This document shows positions 43,257 to 54,011 of a stretch of 56,825 nucleotides of DNA, in pieces. Position numbers and translations under genes: made by a program. The notes below the pieces were generated by a model. The model worked only from the letters and a program-made list of their open reading frames with translations, did no database searches and was not told where the DNA came from. Location of the stretch: assembly GCA_020328155.1 (NCBI GenBank), contig JAIXMX010000009.1, forward strand, positions 741 through 57,565, in the 5' to 3' direction. The DNA is from Candidatus Endomicrobiellum agilis (lineage in GTDB: Bacteria; Elusimicrobiota; Endomicrobiia; Endomicrobiales; Endomicrobiaceae). Numbering within the stretch: position 1 is the first letter of the stretch; each line of letters opens with the position of its first letter.

Positions 43257-43681
43257 ATGAAGAGGGTATTAATAGTATATTATTATGCATAACAATGTTA
43301 GGCTGTGGACAGCAGACGAAGTCCCCAGAAGCGCCGAAGGAAGTCAAGCAGGAAAGCAAACAGTCTGCCTCCGGACTGCAAGAAAAGAAGGACAAGAAGG
43401 AAGAAGCTCCCGAAGAGGTCGGGTACCTGCGTCCAGCGTGGGATTGGACTGTTGCTCATTGGAAACCTATAGCAATAATTACGGCTACTACAATAGCGGT
43501 TTTTATATTTGCCTTGTGCGATTACAAGTACAACCTGCACGGCAGAGCGTGGAACGGGATTAAAGCTTGGAGGGCAAAGCCTGAGCCTGCTAAGTCAACG
43601 CATACTTCAGAGCATGGCTCACAAGACACAGAGAATCATAAAGATGACGACAAAGATAAGAGTGGCGAGGAAAAGATATAA
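43257..43681 (+). pseudogene. Lipoprotein L4, frameshift within the signal peptide
   Basis: The start MKRVLIV is in one frame; the rest of the signal peptide (SILLCITMLGCGQQ, lipobox MLGC) and the mature protein are in the next. One base lost or two gained in an AT-rich run near 43275 would explain it. Downstream the protein is well kept: charged linker, membrane helix (HWKPIAIITATTIAVFIFAL) and a His/Asp/Lys-rich tail. Slippage could in principle restore the frame. Confidence 0.6.
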
Positions 43682-43798
43682 AAGAATACTATTATTCCAA
43701 GATAGATAATACAAAGAGGATAATTATAAGTCAAAAGAAAAGAGGACTACTCTGCTAATTAGGTAAACACGAAATAAATTAAATGAGGAAGAAAATAA

Positions 43799-44176
43799 AT
43801 GAGAAAAACGTTATCATTAGTTTTATTGCTTTTCCTTCTTATAGGTTGTGGAAAGAACGCATTGCTCCCTGTCAAACAAGAAGCTAAGCAAGAAGAGAAG
43901 AAGGAGAAGAAGGAGCAGAAACTAGAGCCAGCGAAGGAAAGCAAGGAACAAGACCCAGTATTAATAGAGTATGTGTATCCGTCAAGATGGACGTTGGGAA
44001 GGATTATGATAACTGCGGTGGCTGTTGTAGAGGCCGCATCAGTGTTGTTCATAACTTATCATGTTAGAGATAGAGTATGTAATTTTGACTTTGATGAAAA
44101 TACTGTGGAGAAAATAATAATGTATATTCTATACGGATTAACCTTTTTTACAGGACTAGGTGCAGTATTAAGGTAA
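43799..44176 (+). CDS. Lipoprotein L5 with two membrane helices
   Basis: 125 residues. Signal peptide MRKTLSLVLLLFLLIGC (lipobox LIGC, Cys17), a Lys/Glu-rich linker (KQEEKKEKKEQKLEPAKESK), a membrane helix (IMITAVAVVEAASVLFITYH), a short acidic loop and a second helix (IIMYILYGLTFFTGLGAVL). GAGGAAG precedes the ATG. Intact. Same general plan as the other island lipoproteins. Function unknown. Confidence 0.7.
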   Translation: MRKTLSLVLLLFLLIGCGKNALLPVKQEAKQEEKKEKKEQKLEPAKESKEQDPVLIEYVYPSRWTLGRIMITAVAVVEAASVLFITYHVRDRVCNFDFDENTVEKIIMYILYGLTFFTGLGAVLR

Positions 44177-44338
44177 GAAGATGACAATTAAAATATCAGC
44201 CTGATTCACTCCGTTAATTGGGTAAACATAAAAGAAAGATACGAAATCAATTCACCACAAAAGGACGAGAAAGAATAAACAACTTTTTAATCCTCAGCAC
44301 CTTTTTTAAATTTGATTTCAACATCGGATATATTATAC

Positions 44339-44792
44339 AAAAAAAAGAAAAAAGTAATCTCGCTGTTCTTAACCGCAGTCCTAATATCTGACTGTAATAG
44401 AACGGCTGACAACGTCAGTTCTGCATCCACAGTCCTTAAATGCTCCCGCTCTTGCACCACAGTCTCAAAATGCTTCCGCTTCTGAACCTCAGCCGACACC
44501 GATACCAGCCCCGACGGCAGAACCAAAAAAGGAGCCACAACAGTCCAGCGTAATAAAGGCGGCTTTCAAAATGTGTTTTCTTGATTTTATCTACACCCCT
44601 CTTAAATGGTCTTTTTGTGCGTTGGTTGTTGTATGCGTGCTGAAAGACGCCCCCAAAATTAAATGGCACCACATCGGACATTATATTCCCGATGTGGTGG
44701 GATACATGTACGATATCGCCGAAACACTAAAACAGATAAAAGACCCTGTTATGACTTTGGTAACGAGGCGCACCATCAGAATATCCCCTTAA
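44339..44792 (+). pseudogene. Lipoprotein remnant L6, no start codon and one frameshift
   Basis: KKKKKVISLFLTAVLISDC is clearly a lipoprotein signal peptide, but no ATG precedes it and the residue before Cys is Asp instead of Gly or Ala. The frame shifts near 44430 into a Pro/Gln/Ala-rich linker (ASASEPQPTPIPAPTAEPKK), a hydrophobic segment (WSFCALVVVCVLKDAP) and a tail ending RRTIRISP. Confidence 0.6.
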
Positions 44793-44872
44793 CGAATGGA
44801 GAGGCTGTACACCATGCCATGAATTGAGTTTGCGTATTGGTGAGTTACTTATCATGGTTTAAAGTATGCAAT

Positions 44873-45478
<606 letters not shown>

Positions 45479-45494
45479 CTAATAGGAGCTTAGA

Positions 45495-45656
45495 ATGCCT
45501 GAAAACGTTGAGAGCGTTACAGAAGACATTTTAAAGGAAACACGCAGTATCTACATTTCCGCACAGTCGTTAATAAGGCGGTTATGAGATAGGTTTGACG
45601 AGCCTCCCAGAGACCTGATTGATATGTGTGAAGACATAATAAGTTCTATAGGTTAG
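45495..45656 (+). pseudogene. Small protein gene with one nonsense codon
   Basis: AGGAGCTTAGA precedes MPENVESVTEDILKETRSIY, which runs to a TGA at 45585. The same frame continues DRFDEPPRDLIDMCEDIISS to TAG. TGG to TGA would explain the stop. Helical, acidic, no family recognised. Last reading frame of the island. Confidence 0.5.
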
Positions 45657-45699
45657 GTTGCAATTGGAAAGGAAACTTCAAGAAAAAGATACTAAAAAA

Positions 45700-45737
45700 A
45701 CGGCGGGAACAAAAAATTGCTCCTGCCGTCTTTTTTT
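45700..45737. terminator. Bidirectional intrinsic terminator
   Basis: ACGGCGGGA and TCCTGCCGT pair with one G-T wobble, with A-run before and T-run after. It separates the plus-strand island from the minus-strand hisS. Confidence 0.8.
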
Positions 45738-45752
45738 ATTCTATTCTATTCC

Positions 45753-46997
45753 TTAAAGCTCGTCTATGAGAACTTCTACTTGAGTTTTGTCTTTCATATT
45801 TTTCACTAAAAATTTACCGTTTTCAAATTCAGTCTTGGCAAAAACTATCGTCTTGACGGCTTTTATCTTATCTGCAAATTTCAGCTGACTTGTTAAACTT
45901 TTACCGTTTACAGGACCGAAAACGGAAATATCTTTACCGCCTTTTAATCCGTTTCTTATCATTTTTACCGCAAAAGAAAAAGCTTCGTTAAAAAGTTCTT
46001 GATCGGCAATAGCTATAAAGATTTTTTCGGATTCTTGAAAACTGTCGAAGAATCCTGTATTTCGAGCAGCAAGCAAAACTCTTTCAGAACCCAAAGCAAA
46101 TCCAACCGCAGGAGTATTTTGTCCTCCAAGCTCTCCGACAAGATTATCGTATCTCCCTCCCGCGACAAGAGCGTCCTGCGAACCGACGGCATCTGAACGG
46201 ATTTCAAAAACAGTTCTCGTATAGTAATCCAATCCTCTCACAAGTTTTTCATCAGCGGTATAATTGCATCCGGCGCTTTCAAGCAGGGACAGCACTAAAT
46301 TAAAACTATCTTTACAATAATCGCATAGATAGTCCGATATACGAGGCACTCCAGTAAACTTATGAGAATCCGTTTTACAGTCAAGAACTCTTAAAGGATT
46401 TTTTTCAAGCCTTCTTACGCAATCTTCGCACAAATCCCGCACAGAACAAAAATATTTAACTAACGCCTCCCTAAAAAGATATCTACATTTTTCACAACCT
46501 AGAGAATTCACACGCACGTCCATTTCTTTTATACCGACAGAAAAAAGCAAATCTTGCGCAAGTATAATAATTTCCGCATCGGCGGCGGGCGATGGATTGC
46601 CTAGAAATTCAGCGCCTATTTGATGAAACTGTCTATATCTTCCCGTCTGAGGTCTCTCATAGCGAAACATTTCTCCTATATAAAAAAATCTGCCCGCAGG
46701 CATTGAAATATCCAACCTGTTCTCGATAAAAGCTCTTACCAAAGAAGCAGTTCCCTCAGGACGCAACGCAAGTTTTCTGCTCTTCCTATCTTCAAAAATG
46801 TACATTTCTTTTTCCACAATATCAGTCGTCTGTCCTATCGAGCGCATAAAAAGAGCGGCGTCTTCAAACAACGGAGTTCTAATCTCTTCAAATCCGTGCT
46901 TTTTAAAAATTACTCTTGCTTGCTGCTCTAGTAAACTCATAGCCAAAGCGTTTGTTCCAAAAATATCGTGCGTCCCGCGCGGGGCTTTATAATTCAT
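45753..46997 (-). CDS. hisS: Histidyl-tRNA synthetase
   Basis: 414 residues, class II. APRGTHDIFG at the N terminus, motif 2 in YERPQTGRYRQFHQIGAEFL, the histidine loops LVRGLDYYTRTVFEI and AGGRYDNLVGELGG, and motif 3 GFALGSERVLL. A C-terminal anticodon-binding domain follows. It overlaps the end of the upstream DUF502 gene by about 11 bases. Confidence 0.95.
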   Translation of the reverse strand: MNYKAPRGTHDIFGTNALAMSLLEQQARVIFKKHGFEEIRTPLFEDAALFMRSIGQTTDIVEKEMYIFEDRKSRKLALRPEGTASLVRAFIENRLDISMPAGRFFYIGEMFRYERPQTGRYRQFHQIGAEFLGNPSPAADAEIIILAQDLLFSVGIKEMDVRVNSLGCEKCRYLFREALVKYFCSVRDLCEDCVRRLEKNPLRVLDCKTDSHKFTGVPRISDYLCDYCKDSFNLVLSLLESAGCNYTADEKLVRGLDYYTRTVFEIRSDAVGSQDALVAGGRYDNLVGELGGQNTPAVGFALGSERVLLAARNTGFFDSFQESEKIFIAIADQELFNEAFSFAVKMIRNGLKGGKDISVFGPVNGKSLTSQLKFADKIKAVKTIVFAKTEFENGKFLVKNMKDKTQVEVLIDEL

Positions 46998-47676
46998 TCT
47001 TAATTCCCTTTATTTCTTCATTGAGTTCTATTTTCTTATCGCTTCTATCCATCTTTATCACTCCGACCGAAATAATAAACTGGAATGCCTGTTCCACCGT
47101 ATAGTCGGTATAGATTATTTCCTTTTCTTCAAATAACAGCAAAAAACCCGACGTGGGATTCGGCGTTGTAGGCATAAAAGCGCAAATATATTTTTTTCCT
47201 TTAACCATCTGTTCACCCGTTAAAAAAGCAACGCTATAAGTCCCTTTATTCGGATAAGGCACAAAAATAATTTTTTTAAACTTTTCGGCGCTATCTTTGC
47301 CGAATATAAAATTTATAAATTGCTTTGCCGCGGAATGAACTGTTCCCAAAATAGGCAGCTTTTTAATAAGATTTTCTATTGAATTTAAAGCAGTCTTTCC
47401 GAAAACCCTGTTTGTGACAAATCCAAGAATAACTATACTTATGATCGAAATAAAAAAACTTGAAATTCTTGCTATAATATGCACCCAATATGCGTCGGCA
47501 ACAAGAGAGTTAACGACGGGAAAAGCAAAACTGCTCGTCCATTTAAAAAGAATTTTTACTATAGTGAATGTTAACCAGAGCGGAATGATAACAATTAAGC
47601 CCGTCATCAAATACGTTTTAATTAAAACGTTGATTCGCTCTTTTAAATTTTTTTTAATCTGTTTTTCATCTTCCAT
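46987..47676 (-). CDS. DUF502 membrane protein
   Basis: 229 residues. Two membrane helices (TGLIVIIPLWLTFTIVKILF; FFISIISIVILGFVTNRVFG) and the DUF502 pattern LPILGTVHSAAKQF, YPNKGTYSVAFLTG and FMPTTPNPTSGFLLLF. It is cotranscribed with hisS and overlaps the broken phosphohexomutase gene. Molecular role unknown in the family. Confidence 0.85.
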   Translation of the reverse strand: MEDEKQIKKNLKERINVLIKTYLMTGLIVIIPLWLTFTIVKILFKWTSSFAFPVVNSLVADAYWVHIIARISSFFISIISIVILGFVTNRVFGKTALNSIENLIKKLPILGTVHSAAKQFINFIFGKDSAEKFKKIIFVPYPNKGTYSVAFLTGEQMVKGKKYICAFMPTTPNPTSGFLLLFEEKEIIYTDYTVEQAFQFIISVGVIKMDRSDKKIELNEEIKGIKNEL

Positions 47677-48464
47677 AAATGAAATCCCTGCCTATTTTTA
47701 AAAGTTTACTGAGTTTTGTCTCTGAATCGGCTTCCGCATGTACTCTTATCGCGGATTCCGTACCCAACAATCTGAAGCCTATCCATGTATTATCGTCTAA
47801 AATAAATTTATATCCGTCAATAGTTATGTTTTTTTGAATTCTCATGCCGGCAATACTTTTCGGAGGTTTTGTTTTTAGAGCATTTCTAAAAATGTCCATA
47901 GTTTTTGGTGGCAAATAAAAATTAAGTCTTGAGGTTAAAGCTTCACCAGTCAGTTTTTTAATGTCTCTAAGCAAACTCGTCACGGATTTTTTGCTTATTG
48001 CAACAGCTTCCGCCGTCAAGAGACACGCCAGAATTCCATCTTTTTCAGGGAACATGCCCTCTTACAGTAAGACCTCCGGATTCTTCGCCACCAATCACAA
48101 AATTATCGCGGTTATTTACCATGGCGTCTCCAATATATTTAAACCCTACCGGAGTTTCCTCAATTTCAACGTCTATTTTTGCGGCAAGTCTGTCCAAAAG
48201 ATGGCTTGTCATAATGCTTCTTACCGCAATCCCCGTCCAACCTCTCGTTCTATTTAAATGATACAGCAAGATAGGTATAACCTGATTTGGAGTTATAAAA
48301 GTTCCGTTAGAATCTATGATTCCAAATCTGTCCGCAGCGACGTCCATAGAAAGTCCAAATCCGCACGATTCCTTGCTTGTGCTAATTTTTTTTATCATAA
48401 GCCCGCAACTACATATAACGATAGGAATGCCATAAAAACTGCAAAAATACACTGATTTTCCCAC
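47666..48464 (-). pseudogene. Phosphomannomutase/phosphoglucomutase, broken
   Basis: The domain 3 region VAADRFGIIDSNGTFITPNQ and the sugar-binding loop IGGEESGGLTVRGHVP are in one frame. It shifts near 48050 to PEKDGILACLLTAEAVAISK and the C-terminal phosphate-binding domain GFRLLGTESAIRVHAEADSE. The N-terminal half with the phosphoserine is absent. At 48375-48464 the sequence is already degenerate. The gene is dead. Confidence 0.8.
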
Positions 48465-49013
48465 GATAACAGACAGACTTCAGCTTGTTTTTCCATTTTA
48501 AATATCCCGACTGCCGCCGTTATTCCTGCCATTTCCTTATTTTTCAGCACATATCCAAGTAATTTTCCGCTGTCAACCTATATCATCAGCTTAAGACCAA
48601 ACCTAGACGAATTACTCGCATATAAAAATTTCCCCAAAACAAAAAATCAACGATTTATGAAGAATTTTACTAAATTTAATATTTAAAAGCAAAAAATAAA
48701 CCATATCGTTAAAAGGCACAAAAAAACAAAAATATATTGTCTATAATCCTATATATCATTAGAAGGAAAAAGACCATATTTGTAAAATCTGTAAACTTTC
48801 AAAAAATATGCTATGCCGTTTCAGGTTTTATCTGTTAAAACAGGAAAAGAAACTCAACAATCTTACTTATAAGAAAAAGATAATATAAATTTAGGAATTA
48901 TTAATCGAGGTTTGGAAAGCTTTAGCTGCCAACCTCGAATTGATTTTAGAGCGATAGCAAAATCTATCTGCAGCAGATTTTATCGATTTTAATCTGTTTT
49001 AAAATATGTTATT
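48465..49013. other. Intergenic region with gene-decay debris
   Basis: About 550 bases; no intact gene. Short protein-like pieces on the minus strand (such as KNKEMAGITAAVGIFKMEK) probably belong to the lost N-terminal half of the phosphohexomutase gene. Confidence 0.35.
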
Positions 49014-49042
49014 TTGACATAGTTTCCATTTTAGAGTACAAT
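49014..49042 (+). promoter_or_regulatory. Sigma-70 promoter of the penicillin-binding protein gene
   Basis: TTGACA, 17 base spacer, TACAAT. The -10 ends 8 bases before the ATG, so the transcript would have almost no 5' leader and no Shine-Dalgarno. Confidence 0.65.
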
Positions 49043-49050
49043 TAACAGTT

Positions 49051-51171
49051 ATGAAACAAAAGAAGCTAAAAAAAAATTCTTTTTTCACTTTTCTTACACT
49101 TGCGGCTACCGCTGCTCTTTTAATAATTGCAGTCGGCAAGATTACGGCAAATTTTATAAATAATCTACCGTCTATAAAACAACTTGAAGACTATACCCCC
49201 AACTTGTCAACTAAAATCTATGACAAAGACAACAATTTGATAGCCGAACTTTTTACCGAAAGACGTATTTTTATACCGATAAACAAAATACCGGTCAATC
49301 TCCAAAATGCTTTTATAGCCATTGAAGACAACAATTTTTTCAAGCATTGGGGAATTTCCGTGAAAGGAATTATGCGCGCTTTCTCAAGAATACTGCTGAA
49401 AATGAAACTTGCAGAAGGCGGTTCGACAATAACGCAGCAGCTTGCAAAAACCATATTCTTAACCTGCGAAAAAACGTTAATCAGAAAAATTAAAGAAGCT
49501 TTTTTAACGATACAGCTTGAAAAAAATTATTCAAAACACGAAATTTTACAATTCTATATAAACCAAATATATTTTGGCAGCGGAGCTTACGGAGTTCAGT
49601 CGGCGGCAAGAATATACTTCAATAAAAACGCACAGGACTTAAATCTCGCCGAATGTGCAACGCTTGCCGCAATCCCAAAATCCCCAAATTATTACAATCC
49701 GTTTAAAAATAAAGAAGCTTCCCTCGCAAGAAGAAATCTTGTTTTATCAAGAATGAGAAAGTTGGGTTATATTACAAAAGAACAGGAAGAAGAAGCGCGC
49801 TTGACCGCACTGCCGGCAAAAGAAAATGCTCTTAAAGAAAACATGGGACATTATTTTTTAGAATTCTTAAGAGTAGCGCTTGAACCAAAATATGGAACAA
49901 ACGCTTTATTTAAAGGCGGACTTTCAATTTATACAACTATTGATATACAAGCGCAAGTAGCTGCCGAAAAGACAATTGGAGAAGCGCTTGCAAACTTTGA
50001 CAAAAACAAATCAGGAGTTTTTGAAAAAGCAAAGCAAGAACCCGTAAAAGTGCAGGGTGCATTAATAGCCATAGATCCGAAAAACGGCGCAATAAGAGCA
50101 ATGGTCGGCGGACGTAATTTTAAAGAATCTCAATTTAATAGAGCAATTCAAGCGAAACGTCAGCCCGGCTCTTCTTTTAAACCCATCGTATATCTTGCAG
50201 CGATTGAAGCAGGATTTACGCCTGCAACAGTTCTCAATGACAAGCCTATGGTTTTTGTCCGCAGAGGAAACTCGTGGGATTTAGTTTCAAGAGACATAAC
50301 GACGCTTGAAACTATCGCAGAAACCGCGTCTGAAAAAGATTTAATCGACACAAATAAAATTTGGGCGCCTATAAATTACAATAAAAAATACAGAGGTCCC
50401 GTAACGCTAAGAACGGCGCTCGCTTTGTCTATCAATATCTGTGCCGTCGAGATAATCATGCATATAACTCCCGCAAAAGTTATACAGGTTGCAAGAAACT
50501 TAGGAATAACAACGCCGCTTGCAAATTCTTTTTCTCTCGCTTTGGGATCAAGCGATGTAACTTTACAGGAAATGGTCTCGGCTTTTGCAACTTTCGCCTC
50601 AGGCGGCATTAAAACCACCCCTTATATTATAACAAAAGTAACTGACCGAAACGGAAAAATTTTAGAGCAGAACATTCCCCAGCAGAAAGAAGTTCTTTCC
50701 CCTCAGGACTGCTTTATTATAACCAATATGCTTAAGGGTGTCGTAGAAAAAGGAAGTGGCGGGTACGCAAAAAACTTGAGAAGACCATGCGCTGGAAAAA
50801 CCGGCACAACAAACGATTCGAGCGATGCATGGTTTATAGGATATACTCCGCAGCTTGCCGCCGGAGTATGGATAGGTTACGATGATCGTTCAATATCGCT
50901 TGGCGAAAAAGCTACAGGAGGAGCAATTGCATGCCCCGTCTGGACGCAGTTCATGAAAGGAGCTCTCGACGGAAAACCGGTATTAGATTTCAGTCAGCCT
51001 GAAAATATCGAATGGGTTTTAATCGATCCGTCCACAGGACTTCTTGCTCTAAGTAAAACATCCGAGGCATTCTTGGAAGCGTTCATAAAAGGAACCGCAC
51101 CGACGCGATACTGCAACCAAGTTGCTCCAGACTATAAAGTACAGGATTTAAGCACAGAAGAAGGATTTTAA
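49051..51171 (+). CDS. mrcA: Class A penicillin-binding protein (PBP1a type)
   Basis: 706 residues. One N-terminal membrane helix (FFTFLTLAATAALLIIAVG). GT51 glycosyltransferase with IEDNNFFKHWGI, EGGSTITQQLAKTIFL and AALAAIPKSPNYYNP-like segment. Transpeptidase with the serine in RQPGSSFKPIVYLAA, SIN triad and CAGKTGTTNDSSDAW. It polymerises and crosslinks peptidoglycan in the periplasm. Its stop codon abuts the stop of rng on the other strand. Confidence 0.94.
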   Translation: MKQKKLKKNSFFTFLTLAATAALLIIAVGKITANFINNLPSIKQLEDYTPNLSTKIYDKDNNLIAELFTERRIFIPINKIPVNLQNAFIAIEDNNFFKHWGISVKGIMRAFSRILLKMKLAEGGSTITQQLAKTIFLTCEKTLIRKIKEAFLTIQLEKNYSKHEILQFYINQIYFGSGAYGVQSAARIYFNKNAQDLNLAECATLAAIPKSPNYYNPFKNKEASLARRNLVLSRMRKLGYITKEQEEEARLTALPAKENALKENMGHYFLEFLRVALEPKYGTNALFKGGLSIYTTIDIQAQVAAEKTIGEALANFDKNKSGVFEKAKQEPVKVQGALIAIDPKNGAIRAMVGGRNFKESQFNRAIQAKRQPGSSFKPIVYLAAIEAGFTPATVLNDKPMVFVRRGNSWDLVSRDITTLETIAETASEKDLIDTNKIWAPINYNKKYRGPVTLRTALALSINICAVEIIMHITPAKVIQVARNLGITTPLANSFSLALGSSDVTLQEMVSAFATFASGGIKTTPYIITKVTDRNGKILEQNIPQQKEVLSPQDCFIITNMLKGVVEKGSGGYAKNLRRPCAGKTGTTNDSSDAWFIGYTPQLAAGVWIGYDDRSISLGEKATGGAIACPVWTQFMKGALDGKPVLDFSQPENIEWVLIDPSTGLLALSKTSEAFLEAFIKGTAPTRYCNQVAPDYKVQDLSTEEGF

Positions 51172-52602
51172 TTATTCAAATACAATAGTATAATCTCCGT
51201 GCAGCATTTCCGCACTTGATATGATATCAAATTCAACATTGAACAATCTTCTAAGTCTCGCTTCTCTTTCCTTAAAATATCCAACTACATTGGGATTCAA
51301 TTTTATTTTTATCTTACCGTCGTAACCATCGATTTTCAATTGTTTTATTTCATAACAGATATTAGTAAAAATAGATTCTTTTGAAAGAATAAGACCAAGC
51401 CCGTGACACACGGGACAAGTATCGCCAAGTAGAGAAAACAACGATTTCCTTTTTCTCTCTCTCGTCATTTCTATAAGACCAAGCTTTGTTATAGGCCATA
51501 TTTTTATTTTAGCCTTATCGCCTTTCGTGGCTTCGCGGAGCGTTTCCAAAACTTTCTGCCGATTTGAAGCTTTTTTCATATCTATAAAATCAATAACGAT
51601 TATACCGCCAATATTTCTAATCCTCAATTGCCTTGCAACTTCTTGCGCGGCTTCAAGATTTGTAAGAACTGCAGTACCTTCCTGAGTAGATTCTGCCATA
51701 AATTTTCCGCTGTTGACATCTATGGCGCAGAGAGATTCTGCTTCTTGTATTATAAGATAACCGCCGGAAGAAAGTTTTACTTTGTTTGAATTAAGTCCTT
51801 TTATTTCCTCTTCGATACCATACGCTTTAAATATCGGAATCTCACCGTTGTAAAGAATAATTCTGTCGAGAAATTCAGGCGATATTACTTCAACAAAATC
51901 TGTAACGTCTTTGAGTGTTTTTTGCGAATCTATATACATAGACATGACATCGCATGAAAAATAATCCCTCACGGTTTGAAAAACTATGTCCAAGTCCTTA
52001 TGTATAAGATTCATTGACTCTGCATCGTTAAATCTCTCCAGTATAGACGCCCAAAGCCTTGTTAAATATATTATTTCATTTTTAATTTCCGTTTTTGTGG
52101 CTTCTTCCGCTTCAGTCCTTACTATTATGCCGCCAGTAATATCTTTTTTGAGTTTTGTAACTATACTTTTTAGTCTGTCGTATTCTTTTTTATCTCCAAT
52201 GTTCCTTGACACGCCTGTGCCATTGCCGAAAGGCATATACACCAAAAGTCTTCCCGGAAGAGAAATATCCATCGTCACTTTAGGACCTTTGTTGTGTATT
52301 GGTTCTTTATAAACCTGAACCATAACGTTCTGTCCAGATTTAATCATCTTTTCAACATTTTTCTCATCATGTTGCGCACTCACTATATCGCCAATATCAA
52401 GATATGCGTTTTTACCAAAACCTATATCTACAAATGCCGAATTCAGCGCAGGTACAACATTTTGCACTTTACCTTTATAAATATTGTTCAATATCTTCTT
52501 AGATTCTCTTCTTTCAATAAATAAATCAAAAAGTCTGCCATCCTCAAGTACGGCAACTTTTGATTCTTCAAACGCCATGTTAACTATTATCTCTTTTTTC
52601 AA
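51172..52602 (-). CDS. rng: Ribonuclease G/E family protein
   Basis: 476 residues. S1 RNA-binding domain near residues 37-100 (NIYKGKVQNVVPALNSAFVD; IGFGKNAYLDIGDI). RNase H-like catalytic part with metal-binding Asp in LCAIDVNSGKFM and GIIVIDFIDMKK. The Zn-link is TCPVCHGLGL. No long C-terminal scaffold, so the RNase G form. It processes rRNA and mRNA. Confidence 0.93.
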   Translation of the reverse strand: MKKEIIVNMAFEESKVAVLEDGRLFDLFIERRESKKILNNIYKGKVQNVVPALNSAFVDIGFGKNAYLDIGDIVSAQHDEKNVEKMIKSGQNVMVQVYKEPIHNKGPKVTMDISLPGRLLVYMPFGNGTGVSRNIGDKKEYDRLKSIVTKLKKDITGGIIVRTEAEEATKTEIKNEIIYLTRLWASILERFNDAESMNLIHKDLDIVFQTVRDYFSCDVMSMYIDSQKTLKDVTDFVEVISPEFLDRIILYNGEIPIFKAYGIEEEIKGLNSNKVKLSSGGYLIIQEAESLCAIDVNSGKFMAESTQEGTAVLTNLEAAQEVARQLRIRNIGGIIVIDFIDMKKASNRQKVLETLREATKGDKAKIKIWPITKLGLIEMTRERKRKSLFSLLGDTCPVCHGLGLILSKESIFTNICYEIKQLKIDGYDGKIKIKLNPNVVGYFKEREARLRRLFNVEFDIISSAEMLHGDYTIVFE

Positions 52603-53082
52603 TGTCTTTTCTTTCTGGTACCGTTGAAATGCGGTTTTAGTATAGGAATTCCACTCTTTGTATTTTTTTATTCCGAGATATTTTATTCATTATAATGATA
52701 TTTTCTTGATTTCCCAATAACCCGGATCCCATTAATTCCCGGTAGGAATCAGTCGTTTAAGGCAAACACACAAATAATGCAATGGGGGCAAATTACACTG
52801 CGACAGACTTCGACTCACAGGAAATAAAGCGGCGATATTTCAGGTTGATAGGGAACTACAACACAAAAATATTAAAAATATATAGAAAAATCCAGAATTA
52901 AAAAGCCCTGTTTTTTCTTTTGATAAAACTTCTTTTAGAAAGTAATTGACAAAAAATTAATAAGACATTTTATATAATTATTATTTTCCTTATCTGTATC
53001 CCTTTTTATCTTTAACATTCAACTTTGTTATACGTCTGGACTAACTATTATCCCGGTTCAAATTCGCTTTTAAACAAAAGAA
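52603..53082. other. Intergenic region, no gene seen
   Basis: 480 AT-rich bases between rng and tRNA-Leu. A TTGACA followed by a TATAAT-like stretch at about 52945-52980 is on the plus strand but with a spacer that is too long. Nothing else found. Confidence 0.35.
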
Positions 53083-53168
53083 TGGGCAGAGAGGGAATCG
53101 AACCCTCACGACTCTTGCGAGTCTCAGGATTTTAAGTCCTGTGCGTCTGCCTGTTCCGCCATCCGCCC
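53083..53168 (-). tRNA. tRNA-Leu (anticodon UAA)
   Basis: 86 bases. Acceptor GGGCGGA/TCTGCCC with discriminator A, anticodon stem CAGGA/TCCTG with loop CTTAAAA (anticodon TAA), a long variable arm with GACTCGC/GAGTC pairing, and T-arm GGGTTCGATTCCC. A class II tRNA reading UUA; such tRNAs are substrates of MiaA and MiaB. CCA is not encoded. Confidence 0.95.
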
Positions 53169-53729
53169 ACCAATAAAATCTGTCTTTTCTCAAAAATTGT
53201 ACTACATTTCCCAAATTCTTTCAACCGAATCGCCGATTCGAAAGCAAGCTCAAAATAATTAAAGACACAAAATGCTTGTCAATATTAAACTGCCACGAGC
53301 TAGGCGAGGACGTTGAAAATAACCGAATAGAGCAGAGGCATTACCTATTCTCTTGGTAAAGACCAATTTACCAAACACTCATTATATAAAAGCGTTGTTG
53401 TCATTCTCGGCGAAGGCGATGTTCCCAGAACTGCTCCGCTATTATATCTTAGAAAAATGTTCGTCGGAGAAGAACCTGAAAATAAAAAAAAGAAGAGAGA
53501 TTATAAAAAGATTTATCAAAACTCTGCCGACTTAGTCTCACAGCTTTCAAAATTATTTTTAAACACATCTATCATATACATTATCTTCTTTCTTGATTAT
53601 CTTCTTTTTTGGTTGGCAGTTTACCGCAAATAATATATATATTCACATATATTTCTTTTTTGTTCTTTTAAATTATTTTAAATGCCAAATATTTCGGTTG
53701 TTTTTACATTTTCTTCTTTCCTTTTTATG
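53169..53729. other. Intergenic region
   Basis: No supported gene. GTCATTCTCGGCGAAGGCGA at about 53399-53418 resembles the ends of the small repeat at 4841-4930. A 60-codon plus-strand frame here looks accidental. Confidence 0.35.
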
Positions 53730-54011
53730 TCAACAGACAATTTGTTTTGCAGCTTCATCGGCATAATTGATTTGCAAATCAGAAATCGTCGAAGTTAATA
53801 TCTCTTCTTCTTTTTTAGTTAAATTGCCTTTAGTCTTATTGCGAAGCATAAGAAGCATATCAATAGTCGCTTGCGCGCCCTGCAAATCTTTTTTTATTTT
53901 ACCGTCAACTGGATTCTGCATTTTGCCGAGCTGGCACCATGCCGAAGAAGCAAACATAGTTATAAGATTAAATAAATGCGGGTTAACATCTAAATTTTCT
54001 TTTTCTAACAT
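53730..54011 (-). CDS. DUF1844 small protein
   Basis: 93 residues. The family pattern is clear: FNLITMFASSAWCQLGKM, DLQGAQATIDMLLMLRNKTK, GNLTKKEEEILTSTISDLQ. TGGAGATAAA precedes the ATG. Function unknown in the family; usually a lone helical protein in anaerobes and spirochaete-like groups. Confidence 0.82.
   Translation of the reverse strand: MLEKENLDVNPHLFNLITMFASSAWCQLGKMQNPVDGKIKKDLQGAQATIDMLLMLRNKTKGNLTKKEEEILTSTISDLQINYADEAAKQIVC

Noticed and set aside
45495-45656. Programmed TGA read-through or selenocysteine at 45585
   Set aside because: No stem-loop of the bacterial SECIS kind is seen right after the TGA and no selenoprotein family fits. A nonsense mutation is simpler.
53353-53535. 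A 60-codon plus-strand frame near tRNA-Leu
   Set aside because: No ribosome-binding site, no recognisable pattern, and it starts within repeat-like DNA.
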